A stretch of 14,184 nucleotides of DNA from assembly GCA_038229595.1 (NCBI GenBank), contig JBBROH010000116.1, positions 1-14,184 of the forward strand, in the 5' to 3' direction. Origin of the DNA: JBBROH01 sp038229595 (GTDB lineage Bacteria > Chloroflexota > Chloroflexia > QHBQ01). Below, piece by piece: positions 5,211 through 12,473 of this stretch. Numbering within the stretch: the stretch's first letter is position 1; each line of letters starts with the position of its first letter. The translations under genes were made by a program, and so were the position numbers. The notes beneath the pieces were generated by a model. That model was not told where the DNA came from. It did not search any database and was given only the letters and a program-made list of their open reading frames with translations.

Positions 5211-7256
5211 TTACTCTCCCTGGCTTGAGCGGTCAGAGTAGTGATCGAAGTGTGGTTGCAGCAGCACGCCGCTCGGCTTCCAGTCGTCCTGCCCGCCGCC
5301 GGGAGGAGGGATATTGGGGGCGGTCGGCTTTGGACGTGGGTTGGGAAAGAAGCCCTCGAACTCCGGCCCGCCCAGGCTCTCCTTCTCCAACAGAGCGTTG
5401 GTGATCACCTCGACCAGTGCACGGTTCTCGGTCAGTATCTTGAAGGCCCGCTCATGGCCCTCGTTGAGCAGGCCTTGAATCTCAAGGTCTATGCTGTAGG
5501 CCATCTGGTCACTAAAGTTGGTGCGCCCCTGGCTATCTACCAGGCTGAGCGGGCCAAACCGCTTGCTCATACCAAACTGCTGGATCATCTTGCGTGCAAT
5601 ATTGCTGGCGCGGGCAATATCGCTGCTGGCTCCCGTGCTAGCCTCGCCCAGCACGATCTCCTCGGCCACGGTGCCGCCCAGGGCGAAGGCGATCATGTCG
5701 CGCAATTCGCCCTGGCTGAGGTACTGCCGCTCGTAACCTTCATCTGGCACGGTGCGGGTGAAGCCGCCAGCCCGACCACGCGGCACGATGGTTAGCTTCT
5801 GCACCGGGTCGGTGTTCGCCAACATTCGGGCGACGATGGCGTGGCCGACCTCGTGGTAGGCAGCCAATCTGCGCTGGCGTACGCTGATCTGGCGGCTGAC
5901 GCGGGCCGGGCCGCCGATCACTCGATCAATCGCCTCCTCTACCTCGCTCATGCTGATCGTTTTGCGCGCCCGGCGGGCGGCAAGGATCGCTCCCTCGTTC
6001 ATCACGTTGGCAAGATCGGCCCCGCTGAAGCCAGCAGTGAGGCGGGCAAGGGCGGCAAGGTCAATATCGGTTGCCAGCGGCTTGCCCCGCGAGTGGACGC
6101 GCAGAATCTGCTCGCGGCCCTTCGCGTCTGGCGCATCTACCCGCACCTGGCGGTCAAAGCGACCAGGGCGCAGCAGTGCCTGATCGAGGATGTCGGGGCG
6201 GTTGGTGGCCGCGACCACGATCACGTTGGTACGCGTGTCGAAGCCGTCCATCTCTACCAAAACCTGGTTGAGGGTTTGCTCCCGCTCGTCGTTGATCGAA
6301 GGGCCAGTACCGCGCTGACGGCCCACCGCGTCGATCTCGTCAATGAAGATGATGCAGGGGGCGTTACGCTTAGCCTGGGCGAATAGGTCGCGCACCCGGC
6401 TTGCGCCCACGCCCGCGAACAGTTCGACGAACTCTGAGCCGCTGATGCTGAAGAAGGGGACGTTGGCCTCCCCAGCCAGGGCTTTAGCGATCAGCGTCTT
6501 GCCCATGCCTGGCTGGCCGGTCAGCAGCACCCCACGAGGGATACGCGCCCCCAGGGCAGCGAACCGCTCTGGCTCACGCAGGAACTCGACCACCTCGCTC
6601 AATTCCACCTTCGCCTCATCAATGCCAGCTACGTCGGCGAAGGTGACGGTGGGGCGCACAAACTTCTTGTAGAAGCGGGCGCGGCTGCGACCAAAGTTCA
6701 TCAGCGGGTCGTTGCTGTTGCGCCCATTGCCACCCCCCTCGCGGTCGCCTTCACCCTTCTCGCTGCCCTCGCTACCTTCGCCCTTGCCGTTGCGACGGGT
6801 AGCCCGGTTGAGAACGACGATGAAGACGATAGCCAGCAGCAGCAGCGGCAGGGTGGTCTGCAAGACTGCGCCAAAGCCGAGGTTGTCAGCAGTAACCACC
6901 TCAATCTCTGGCAAAGCAGCGATGGCAACCCCATTCGCCAGCAAATAACCTTGCAGGCTGGTTTCGGTGCCACCCTCCATGTTGCTGATGCGCGAACTCT
7001 GCAACTGGTTCTGGCTGGGAGGGGTGGGGCAGGAGCCGTCATTATCCTTGTAGATCGCCCGCACTCGGATTGGTGGGTAATAGAGCAGCTTGCAGACCTT
7101 GCCGCCCCTTACATCGGTAACCAGTTGGGTGATCACCAGGGGGGAGCGTGGGTTGCCTGCCCCGGAGCCGTCGCTAACCGAGAACAGCACAGTCGGCACC
7201 ACCAGGATCAGCAAGGTGAGAACGACGACGATACCGAGCATTCTTCTTGTGTTCAT
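5211..7256 (-). CDS. ftsH: ATP-dependent zinc metalloprotease FtsH
   Basis: The product is 681 aa and membrane-anchored, with TM1 at about 7-27, an extracytoplasmic segment of about 100 residues (28-128, containing Cys55 and Cys76) and TM2 at about 129-149. A Gly/Glu/Lys-rich linker (153-182) follows. The AAA domain has Walker A GQPGMGKT (247-254), the pore-loop segment FVELFAGVGASRVRD (276-290), Walker B IIFIDEIDA (302-310) and the second region of homology with RPGRFDR (363-369). The zinc protease motif is HEVGH (468-472), with the third ligand Asp546 in SSDIARA. FtsH extracts and degrades membrane and short-lived cytosolic proteins as a hexamer. Walker A departs from the usual GPPGTGKT at two positions but keeps the Gly, Lys and Thr that contact ATP. 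The tail (about 644-681) is Pro/Gly-rich. It starts an operon with the hydrolase and phosphatase, and a TATAAT promoter lies upstream. Bacteria of this kind often carry several FtsH copies, and this one looks divergent. Confidence 0.96.
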   Translation of the reverse strand: MNTRRMLGIVVVLTLLILVVPTVLFSVSDGSGAGNPRSPLVITQLVTDVRGGKVCKLLYYPPIRVRAIYKDNDGSCPTPPSQNQLQSSRISNMEGGTETSLQGYLLANGVAIAALPEIEVVTADNLGFGAVLQTTLPLLLLAIVFIVVLNRATRRNGKGEGSEGSEKGEGDREGGGNGRNSNDPLMNFGRSRARFYKKFVRPTVTFADVAGIDEAKVELSEVVEFLREPERFAALGARIPRGVLLTGQPGMGKTLIAKALAGEANVPFFSISGSEFVELFAGVGASRVRDLFAQAKRNAPCIIFIDEIDAVGRQRGTGPSINDEREQTLNQVLVEMDGFDTRTNVIVVAATNRPDILDQALLRPGRFDRQVRVDAPDAKGREQILRVHSRGKPLATDIDLAALARLTAGFSGADLANVMNEGAILAARRARKTISMSEVEEAIDRVIGGPARVSRQISVRQRRLAAYHEVGHAIVARMLANTDPVQKLTIVPRGRAGGFTRTVPDEGYERQYLSQGELRDMIAFALGGTVAEEIVLGEASTGASSDIARASNIARKMIQQFGMSKRFGPLSLVDSQGRTNFSDQMAYSIDLEIQGLLNEGHERAFKILTENRALVEVITNALLEKESLGGPEFEGFFPNPRPKPTAPNIPPPGGGQDDWKPSGVLLQPHFDHYSDRSSQGE

Positions 7257-7314
7257 GCGTTTCTTCTCTTGTTCAAGGATTTGGGGAAGGTTGCGCCAAT
7301 ATGGTGTTGCCCGT

Positions 7315-7320
7315 ATTATA
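7315..7320 (-). promoter_or_regulatory. -10 element of the ftsH operon promoter
   Basis: A perfect TATAAT on the minus strand lies 58 nt upstream of the ftsH ATG. The -35 is weak (TAGCAA at 18-nt spacing, 3 of 6 matches). The ftsH RBS is a poor purine run (AAGAGAAG). Confidence 0.6.
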
Positions 7321-7372
7321 ACCCATCAACCGCACCGGTTGCTACTTTTGTCGCTAGCCAGGTGTGAGAGGC

Positions 7373-7510
7373 GGGTTAGAAAGCGGTGGATGTTGTTGCC
7401 AACTACCTATGTCTGTTATACGTAGCTGGGGCCAGCACGGTTTGTCGCCACCGGGCGGTGCTACCTAACCGTAGCCAGCCTATCAGTACGCGGCCAGAGA
7501 GCAGGGTGAG
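7373..7510. other. Gene-free stretch between the glycosyltransferase and the ftsH promoter, with imperfect inverted repeats
   Basis: No reading frame here looks coding. ACGGTT and AACCGT flank a CGCC/GGCG inner stem between about 7436 and 7473. GCTGG and CCAGC just outside can extend the stem with mismatches. This may be a terminator or attenuator for the glycosyltransferase transcript, but no T tract follows on the minus strand. I see no tRNA signature. Confidence 0.35.
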
Positions 7511-8725
7511 CTAGCCAGTGGGGCCAACCACAAACCGATAGGCGGCCTCGGCGACGATGGCGAGTTGCGCCCAACCAAATAGCCGCCAGAGTCTTGCTCG
7601 TGCCGCCAGTCCAAACTCGCTACGTAGCTGGGGGTTATGTAGCAGGTGAGTGCTGGCGGCCACAAAGCCAGCCAGGTCGTCCGGCTCGACTAGCAGCCCC
7701 GTCTCGTTATGCGCCACGTACTCGGCCTGCTGGCCCACACGGTCAGCGACCAGCGGCAAACCCATCGCCAGTGCATCAATCATTCGCACGCTGCACTTGC
7801 TGCGGTTGATCAGGTTGTCGCGCATCGGGAAGATCGCCATGTCAGCACAGGCTAGCGTGCGGGCCAGCGTACCATCAGTCAGCCACCCGGCGGCAACCGG
7901 CTGGTGGACAACTTGCGCGCGCAACCCCGCCGCCGCTGCTGCCTGCAACAAGGTGGCCTCCTCACCAAAGAAGCCGCTACCAACCACTAGCAGGCGCACG
8001 CCCGCCACCTGCTCTGCCAGCCGCTTGAGGTAAGCCAGTAGCCAGTCCAGACCAAACTCGATGAAGCGGGTGTAAAGCAATACGGTCGGCGCGGCGGTCA
8101 GCCCCAACTCGGCGCGGCGGACCGCCACTGCTGCGGGATTGGCTGCCACCAACCAGGGAACGTACCTGGCCCGCTCTGCGCCGTTCGGCAGGTAGTAGGT
8201 GTGCTGCTGGCCCAACCCCCACACCTGCGCCTCCAGGGTGCGGCTGGCAACGGTGACAGCCGCGGCTTGACGGGGCAAGGTCTGCTCCTGCCACTGGAAC
8301 AGCCGCCGCTGAGTTGCGCTATAAGGGTTTGCGTCATTCCAGCCGCCGCGCCCCTCCCAGTCGTCGTGGTCAAGCAGCCAGCGGGCCTGGCGCAGGTGCA
8401 GCAAGCTAGCAGCCAGCCCAGCATAGGCTTTCGGCTTGAAGATATGAACCACATCTGTCTTCTGTGCTGCCTTACGAGCCAACAACAGCGGTAGGCGCAG
8501 CAGCAGTGGGGCTGGCAATGGCACGCACTCTACGCGCACCCCCCCATCTAGCCACCGCCGTCCGGCCTGCGCCGGGTCGTCCCAGGCAGGCACCAGCAGG
8601 CGCACCCGGTGGCCGCGCTGCACCAAAGCGCGGGCAAGGGGGAGGGCGCGCTCTCGGCCAGTAGTCTTGTGGGTCAGCGCAAAGGGGGCGATCATCGTAA
8701 CCCGCAGCAGGCGTGTGCTTGTCAT
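7511..8725 (-). CDS. Glycosyltransferase, GT4-like (GT-B fold)
   Basis: The product is 404 aa, the usual size for GT-B enzymes of family 4, which transfer a sugar from a nucleotide-sugar to a glycan or lipid acceptor at the inner membrane face. The N-terminal Rossmann half contains the early strand RLLRVTMIAPF, the RALPLARALVQRGHRVRLL acceptor-side helix and a DVVHIFKPKAYAG strand (about 91-103). The linker has a YLPNGAE motif (178-184). The donor half has VLLYTRFIEFG (215-225) and LLVVGSG (245-251). The nucleotide-sugar site (about 299-336) runs from IFPMRDN through SVRMIDALAMGLP to GQQAEYV. Asp317 occupies the position often held by the first Glu of the E-x7-E motif. Substrate is unknown. 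It ends with TAG at 7511 and is divergent from the ABC transporter. No Shine-Dalgarno precedes the ATG, and the -10 is only 6 nt upstream, so the message is probably leaderless. Confidence 0.88.
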   Translation of the reverse strand: MTSTRLLRVTMIAPFALTHKTTGRERALPLARALVQRGHRVRLLVPAWDDPAQAGRRWLDGGVRVECVPLPAPLLLRLPLLLARKAAQKTDVVHIFKPKAYAGLAASLLHLRQARWLLDHDDWEGRGGWNDANPYSATQRRLFQWQEQTLPRQAAAVTVASRTLEAQVWGLGQQHTYYLPNGAERARYVPWLVAANPAAVAVRRAELGLTAAPTVLLYTRFIEFGLDWLLAYLKRLAEQVAGVRLLVVGSGFFGEEATLLQAAAAAGLRAQVVHQPVAAGWLTDGTLARTLACADMAIFPMRDNLINRSKCSVRMIDALAMGLPLVADRVGQQAEYVAHNETGLLVEPDDLAGFVAASTHLLHNPQLRSEFGLAARARLWRLFGWAQLAIVAEAAYRFVVGPTG

Positions 8726-8731
8726 GACGCT

Positions 8732-8762
8732 ATTATACAGGATTGTGCTATAGTTGTAGCAA
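8732..8762 (-). promoter_or_regulatory. Promoter for a leaderless glycosyltransferase mRNA
   Basis: A perfect TATAAT (8737-8732) is followed by six bases and then the ATG at 8725, which places the start codon at about +1. A TTGCTA -35 candidate lies at 8762-8757 with a long 19-nt spacer. The -10 is clear; the -35 is weaker. Confidence 0.65.
8749..8754 (+). promoter_or_regulatory. Possible -10 element for the ABC transporter operon
   Basis: TATAGT on the plus strand lies within the 102-nt divergent spacer and would give a 5' leader of about 70 nt. The best -35 (ATGACG at 8724-8729, 19-nt spacing) overlaps the glycosyltransferase start, so the two promoters would interfere. Tentative. Confidence 0.4.
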
Positions 8763-8830
8763 CGGCGAAACAGTCAGCAAGGTTGAGCTGTCTCAAGTAG
8801 TGGATACAGTGGCAAGTTACAGGAGGGATG

Positions 8831-9817
8831 ATGCAAACGAGGGATGAACGGCAAGGGGCGGCGGTGATCAGCACTCGCGGCTTGAGCAAGCATTTTGGCC
8901 CACTCAAGGCGGTTGACAACCTTGATCTCAGCGTGCAGGAGGGCGACGTATTCGGCTTCCTCGGCCCTAATGGGGCAGGCAAGACAACCACCATTCGGAT
9001 GCTCCTAGGCCTGATCGCGCCCACTACTGGCACGGTTGCGCTGTTTGGGCAGGATTTGCATGCCCACCGCGATAAGCTGCTGCGCCGGGTAGGGGCGATA
9101 GTAGAAGCCCCCGTCTTCTACCCCTACCTCAGTGGGCGCGATAACCTGCGCGCCGTCGGCCTCGCCAGCGGTGGCTACACCGAGACGCGACTTGACGAAG
9201 TGCTAAAGCTGGTTGATCTTGACGAGCGCGACCGCGACAAGTTCAAGACCTATTCGCTAGGCATGAAGCAACGGCTGGCGATTGCCGCCACTCTACTCAA
9301 CGACCCCGCCCTGATCATGCTGGACGAGCCAAGCAACGGCCTCGACCCTGCTGGCGTAGTAGAGATACGCCAGTTGATCAACCGCCTCGCGGGGCTGGGC
9401 AAGACGATCTTCATCACCAGCCACAACCTCTTTGAGGTGCAACAGGTCGCCAGCCGAGTCGCCATCGTCAAGCAGGGGCGGCTGATCACGGAGACGACCG
9501 TCAGTGCGCTGCTGGCCGACACTGGCAGGCAGGCGGGCGAAATCTGGTTGCGGGTGCCAGACCTGGAGGCAGCAGGCCGCCTGCTGGCGGCGTTGCCGTT
9601 CGTCAGCGGTATTAGCCACAATGTAGAGGGCTACCTGGTAGCAAACGCCGCCTTCGACACAGCCGCCGCGATCAACGAGCAGTTGGCACGGGCGGGCATC
9701 TTCGCCAGCGAAATCACCCCCCATCGGCCTAGCCTCGAATCGGTCTTCCTCGAACTGACCGGGCAGGAGGGGACGGTGGAAGCCACCACTGCCACCAACA
9801 TGGTAAGGAGAAGTTGA
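8831..9817 (+). CDS. ABC transporter ATP-binding protein (CcmA/BcrA/NatA-type exporter)
   Basis: The product is 328 aa from the second of two adjacent ATGs. The AGGAGG at 8821-8826 is 4 nt from the ATG at 8831 but only 1 nt from the one at 8828. The nucleotide-binding domain is complete: Walker A GPNGAGKTT (45-53), Q-loop region VEAPVFYPYLSGRDNL (about 91-105), signature YSLGMKQ (141-147), Walker B ALIMLDEPSNGLD (160-172) and H-loop His198 in FITSHN. A C-terminal extension of about 100 residues is typical of bacitracin-resistance, lantibiotic or NatA-like exporters. It energises the membrane partner encoded immediately downstream; the TGA overlaps the next ATG by one base. The exported substrate cannot be inferred. 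No regulator gene is adjacent, but the promoter region is shared with the divergent glycosyltransferase. Confidence 0.94.
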   Translation: MQTRDERQGAAVISTRGLSKHFGPLKAVDNLDLSVQEGDVFGFLGPNGAGKTTTIRMLLGLIAPTTGTVALFGQDLHAHRDKLLRRVGAIVEAPVFYPYLSGRDNLRAVGLASGGYTETRLDEVLKLVDLDERDRDKFKTYSLGMKQRLAIAATLLNDPALIMLDEPSNGLDPAGVVEIRQLINRLAGLGKTIFITSHNLFEVQQVASRVAIVKQGRLITETTVSALLADTGRQAGEIWLRVPDLEAAGRLLAALPFVSGISHNVEGYLVANAAFDTAAAINEQLARAGIFASEITPHRPSLESVFLELTGQEGTVEATTATNMVRRS

Positions 9818-10704
9818 TGAACAAGCTGATCGCCCTGGAGTGGATGAAGCTCCGCAAACGCCCACTCCCCTGGGCCTGGCTAATCCCCATGGTGCTGCTA
9901 GCGGCTGCTACCGTGCTAATCACCTACCTGGCTGGCTCAGCAATCGGTGATAGGGCGGGTGGCACTGCCGGGCAGGGAGCGCAGATGGCCCGCAGTATGA
10001 TCCTGCGCGGTGCTACTCTGCCTGGGGCAATCATCAGCAGCATGAACTTCGTCGCTGGCTTTGGCGCACTGGCTCTCGGCGTGGTCGCTGCCCTCAGCGT
10101 TGGCAATGAGTACGGCTGGGGTACCATCCGCCTGATGCTCACCCGTGGCACTGGTCGCATCAACCTGTGGGTTAGCAAGATCGTGATCATGCTGATCTTC
10201 GCCTTCGCCACGGCACTGATCGCGGTTCTGGTTGGCATCCTTAGTGGGCTGCTGGTCGGCAGCTTCCCCAGCGGGCAGGCCGAGGAGTGGCTGAACGGCG
10301 AAGGGCTGACCACGATCCTGATGCAGTTGGGGGCGGGGACGCTGGCCTTGTGGAGCTTTGGCCTGCTGGGCATCCTGGCCGCCACCTTCTTCCGCTCGCC
10401 CATCGCCGGGGTGGTCGCTACCCTGGGCTACATCATCGTGGAGAACATCTTCCTCAACCCACTGCTCGCGCTCGCTGCTACGCAGAGTGGCTTGCTCGGC
10501 GGCCTCAGCCACATCCGCGAGTACCTGGTGGGCAACAACACTGGCGCATTGCTGCACGCCGCCAACCCACACAGTTGGGGGACAGTTAGCCTCTCGCTGG
10601 TCAGCATCAGCGGCTGGCAGGCTCTGGCCTACCTGCTAGTCCTCTGCGCCAGTTGCATCGGCCTCTCGCTCTGGCGTATCCAGACGGCGGATGTGACCGA
10701 GTAG
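9817..10704 (+). CDS. ABC-2 type transporter permease
   Basis: The product is 295 aa and hydrophobic, with about six membrane segments (near residues 18-40, 70-95, 115-145, 168-190, 195-220 and 265-285 by inspection). It opens with the IALEWMKLRKRP cytoplasmic motif typical of ABC-2 permeases paired with NatA/BcrA-like ATPases. A GNEYGWGTIRLMLTRG segment matches the conserved coupling region (E-x-GTIR) that contacts the ATPase. The start is the ATG at 9817, which overlaps the ATPase TGA (TGATG) and has AAGGAG 6 nt upstream; the in-frame TTG one codon earlier is too close to it. The pair forms a complete exporter. The gene ends at 10704, just before a hairpin shared with the convergent cold-shock gene. 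Confidence 0.92.
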   Translation: MNKLIALEWMKLRKRPLPWAWLIPMVLLAAATVLITYLAGSAIGDRAGGTAGQGAQMARSMILRGATLPGAIISSMNFVAGFGALALGVVAALSVGNEYGWGTIRLMLTRGTGRINLWVSKIVIMLIFAFATALIAVLVGILSGLLVGSFPSGQAEEWLNGEGLTTILMQLGAGTLALWSFGLLGILAATFFRSPIAGVVATLGYIIVENIFLNPLLALAATQSGLLGGLSHIREYLVGNNTGALLHAANPHSWGTVSLSLVSISGWQALAYLLVLCASCIGLSLWRIQTADVTE

Positions 10705-10710
10705 AGGCAA

Positions 10711-10742
10711 TAAAAACGACCCCACCAACGAAGGTGGGGTCG
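10711..10742 (-). terminator. Intrinsic terminator of the cold-shock gene, possibly bidirectional
   Basis: A perfect 10-bp stem pairs 10717-10726 with 10733-10742 around a 6-nt loop. On the minus strand it is followed by TTTTTATT. It sits between convergent stops, so it may also slow plus-strand transcription of the ABC operon, although no T tract follows on that side. Confidence 0.85.
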
Positions 10743-10757
10743 CACTGGGAGGGGTGG

Positions 10758-11063
10758 TTAGCGTTCCTCGTCGTAGTTAGGGTAGCCACCCTGGTTGTTG
10801 TTCTGCTGGTAGCCGCCCTGGTTGCCATTGCTGTCCTGCTCGTAGCCGCCCTGGGTTGGGGCAGGGCCAGCCTTCAGTACGTTCTGCGCCTGCAAGCCCT
10901 TCGGCCCCTGCACGAGTTCGAACTGCACCGGCTGCCCCGGAGCCAGCGAATTGAAGCCGTTTTCAGCTATCGCGCTGTAGTGAACGAAGACATCTTGACC
11001 GTCCTCGGCCTGGATGAAACCAAACCCTTTGGTGTCGTTGAACCACTTAACCGTACCGTTCAT
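10758..11063 (-). CDS. Cold-shock domain protein (CspA family) with QGGY-repeat C-terminal tail
   Basis: The product is 101 aa, against about 67 for a plain CspA. Residues 1-66 are a complete cold-shock domain with RNP1 KGFGFI (12-17) and RNP2 DVFVHYSAI (24-32), the aromatic surface that binds single-stranded RNA/DNA and melts RNA structure. Residues 67-101 are a disordered-looking tail rich in Gly, Gln, Asn and Tyr, with QGGY at 71, 82 and 91, ending in an acidic YDEER. The ATG at 11063 was chosen because the domain starts there (MNGTVKWF); the frame is open upstream to 11129, but that stretch has no family similarity. The RBS is weak. A strong promoter lies about 90 nt upstream and a terminator follows the stop. 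The tail resembles low-complexity tails of eukaryotic and cyanobacterial RNA-binding proteins and may promote self-association (inference). Confidence 0.94.
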   Translation of the reverse strand: MNGTVKWFNDTKGFGFIQAEDGQDVFVHYSAIAENGFNSLAPGQPVQFELVQGPKGLQAQNVLKAGPAPTQGGYEQDSNGNQGGYQQNNNQGGYPNYDEER

Positions 11064-11146
11064 GCTGCTTTGCTTACCTTTCTGCCTGAACACAAGAAGC
11101 CCGCCGCATCGCTTGCGGTTGGCCTGCACTTACCGTGCTACCCCAA

Positions 11147-11175
11147 ATCGTAGCACATTCTTGCTGCCTTGTCAA
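11147..11175 (-). promoter_or_regulatory. Promoter of the cold-shock gene
   Basis: A perfect TTGACA (11175-11170), a 17-nt spacer and TACGAT (11152-11147) preceded by an extended TG give a strong sigma70-like promoter on the minus strand. The 5' leader would be about 78 nt and contains a small CCGCA/TGCGG hairpin. GCTAC/GTAGC arms also flank the -10. Confidence 0.75.
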
Positions 11176-11323
11176 GAAAATAGCCCAAGTCCGCCAACTG
11201 TGGCGGGCAGATTGCTGAAAGCGGCTGGGGCGGTCAGCTCTGATCGTCACTGTTTGCTTCAAGTGCAGCAGATTTGCTGCTCAAGGCTGTTCGTCCAGCC
11301 CTACGCTCTGCTAGCTGGCAGCG
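11176..11323. other. Gene-free stretch between the rhomboid terminator and the cold-shock promoter, with short perfect hairpins
   Basis: Two perfect 6-bp hairpins with 4-nt loops are visible: 11191-11206 (CCGCCA/TGGCGG) and 11265-11280 (GCAGCA/TGCTGC). No reading frame looks coding, and I could not assign an RNA family. Confidence 0.4.
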
Positions 11324-11345
11324 AAAAGGGCGGCCAGGCCGCCCC
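11324..11345 (-). terminator. Intrinsic terminator of the rhomboid gene
   Basis: GGGCGGCC and GGCCGCCC (11328-11335 and 11337-11344) form a palindromic hairpin with an effective 3-5 nt loop, followed on the minus strand by TTTTC. It lies 23 nt past the rhomboid stop codon. Confidence 0.7.
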
Positions 11346-11367
11346 TACGCACCACCTATCCCACTGC

Positions 11368-12132
11368 TTACTGGCGCGGTTGGCCGTAGCCAGAGCCGTA
11401 GTTTGGCTGGCTGCGCTCGCGGAAGAAGATGAGGGCAACCAGTGCGCCAAAGGCGAAACCGCCAATGTGCGCCCAGAATGCCACCCCGCCGCCCGTCTGC
11501 GCGGTGTTGGGGGTCAGGTCGGCTACCCCACTGAACAACTGCATCACGAACCAGAAGCCGAGGACGAACACCGCCGCGATCCTTGTCATGTAGAAGAAGA
11601 AGCCGAGGGTGAGCAGCACCCGTACCTGCGCCCTGGGGAACATGACCAGATATGCGCCCAGCACGCCTGCAATTGCGCCGCTAGCCCCCACGCTGGGGAT
11701 GAACTCGTTGCCGCTGGAGACAAGAACGACCACGATCTGGGTCGCGCTGGCGGCCAGCCCACTGAGGAGATAGAAGACGAAGTAGGGCAGTGCGCCCATG
11801 CCATCTTCCACGTTGTCGCCGAAGATGAACAGGTAGAGCATATTACCCAGGATGTGCGCCCAGCCACCGTGCATGAAGACCGAGGTGAGCAGGGTCAGGT
11901 AGATCGGGGTGGGGCCAGCAAACTGCGGCACCCCGCCGTAAACACGACCCACCAGGTCAACGCCGTGTACCATCTCGTAGGGGATGTTGCCGTAGCCGAT
12001 GATGAAGCGATCTAGCCCACCGCCCAGGCTCAACTCGTAGAAGAAGACAAGGAAGTTGAGGGCAATGATGCTGATGTTAATGATCGGGAAGGTATGGTTT
12101 CGCTTCCCGGTCTCGTCACCGACTGGCAACAT
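11368..12132 (-). CDS. Rhomboid family intramembrane serine protease
   Basis: The product is 254 aa with six or seven hydrophobic segments. The catalytic dyad is present: Ser151 in VGASGAIAG (the GxSG motif) and His222 in FWAHIGGFAFG. The oxyanion-side HxxxN motif is also present, in GWAHILGNMLY (His93, Asn97). Loop L1 between TM1 and the HxxxN helix is long (about residues 35-80). Rhomboids cleave transmembrane segments of client proteins within the lipid bilayer, and the client here is unknown. The ATG at 12132 has AAAGGGG 6 nt upstream. It lies 41 nt after the small YtxH-like gene and is probably co-transcribed with it; a 9-bp inverted repeat spans the junction. The last 15 residues are Gly/Gln/Tyr-rich and polar, so the tail is likely cytosolic and flexible. 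Confidence 0.94.
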   Translation of the reverse strand: MLPVGDETGKRNHTFPIINISIIALNFLVFFYELSLGGGLDRFIIGYGNIPYEMVHGVDLVGRVYGGVPQFAGPTPIYLTLLTSVFMHGGWAHILGNMLYLFIFGDNVEDGMGALPYFVFYLLSGLAASATQIVVVLVSSGNEFIPSVGASGAIAGVLGAYLVMFPRAQVRVLLTLGFFFYMTRIAAVFVLGFWFVMQLFSGVADLTPNTAQTGGGVAFWAHIGGFAFGALVALIFFRERSQPNYGSGYGQPRQ

Positions 12133-12147
12133 GGCGAACCCCTTTCT

Positions 12148-12188
12148 AGCACCCTGGCTTGCGGCCAGCCTGCTTATTGCAGGGTGCT
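12148..12188 (-). repeat. 9-bp inverted repeat across the YtxH-rhomboid junction
   Basis: 12148-12156 and 12180-12188 are perfectly complementary (AGCACCCTG/CAGGGTGCT). The 23-nt loop contains the upstream stop codon and an alternative CTGGC/GCCAG hairpin. The mRNA hairpin would end 15 nt before the rhomboid start, so it could attenuate or couple expression (inference). Confidence 0.5.
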
Positions 12189-12422
12189 GGCCGCGTCGTC
12201 GAGTTTGTCAGCAGCGGTATTGACTACCTTGCCGAGGGCTGGCACCTGCTCTCCCAGTCGGGAGCCGAGGTCGTGGGTGATCTCCGCCTGCTTACCCATC
12301 AGGGTGCCAGCATAACCCTTTAGCATCTTGCTGAACTCAGCACGGTTCTCCTCACCGCTCTTGGGGCTGAAGAAAAGGGCGGCCAGCAGGCCGATGGTGA
12401 AATACTTGATCGCAGTCCGCAT
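12174..12422 (-). CDS. Small YtxH-like membrane-anchored protein
   Basis: The product is 82 aa. The N-terminal hydrophobic segment (about 3-16) is followed directly by FFSPKSGEENR, which resembles the FAPKSG-(x)-ETR signature of YtxH-domain proteins. The remainder is a predicted amphipathic helix (about 27-82) with many Ala, Lys, Asp and Glu residues. YtxH in Bacillus is a general-stress protein of unknown biochemical role. The ATG at 12422 has AAGGAG 10 nt upstream; an in-frame TTG at 12473 is less likely. It follows the larger YtxH-like gene by 51 nt and precedes the rhomboid gene. Family assignment rests on the short motif and layout. Confidence 0.75.
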   Translation of the reverse strand: MRTAIKYFTIGLLAALFFSPKSGEENRAEFSKMLKGYAGTLMGKQAEITHDLGSRLGEQVPALGKVVNTAADKLDDAASTLQ

Positions 12423-12473
12423 AGTTGTAAAGCTCCTTCTTTTACTATCCCCCACACAGGGGCAAGATAACAA

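Noticed and set aside
4541..5404. Long plus-strand open frame (287 codons) opposite the metallo-hydrolase and ftsH 3' end
   Set aside because: It is antisense to genes with complete catalytic motifs, and its translation is low-complexity Arg/Gln-rich with no domain.
10777..10860. Short repeats in the cold-shock gene 3' end as a possible CRISPR or satellite
   Set aside because: They are imperfect, in frame and explained by the QGGY-encoding codons.
11014..12015. Long plus-strand open frame (333 codons) opposite rhomboid and the cold-shock promoter region
   Set aside because: It runs through a strong minus-strand promoter and terminator, and its His/Glu-rich translation is the shadow of the rhomboid codons.
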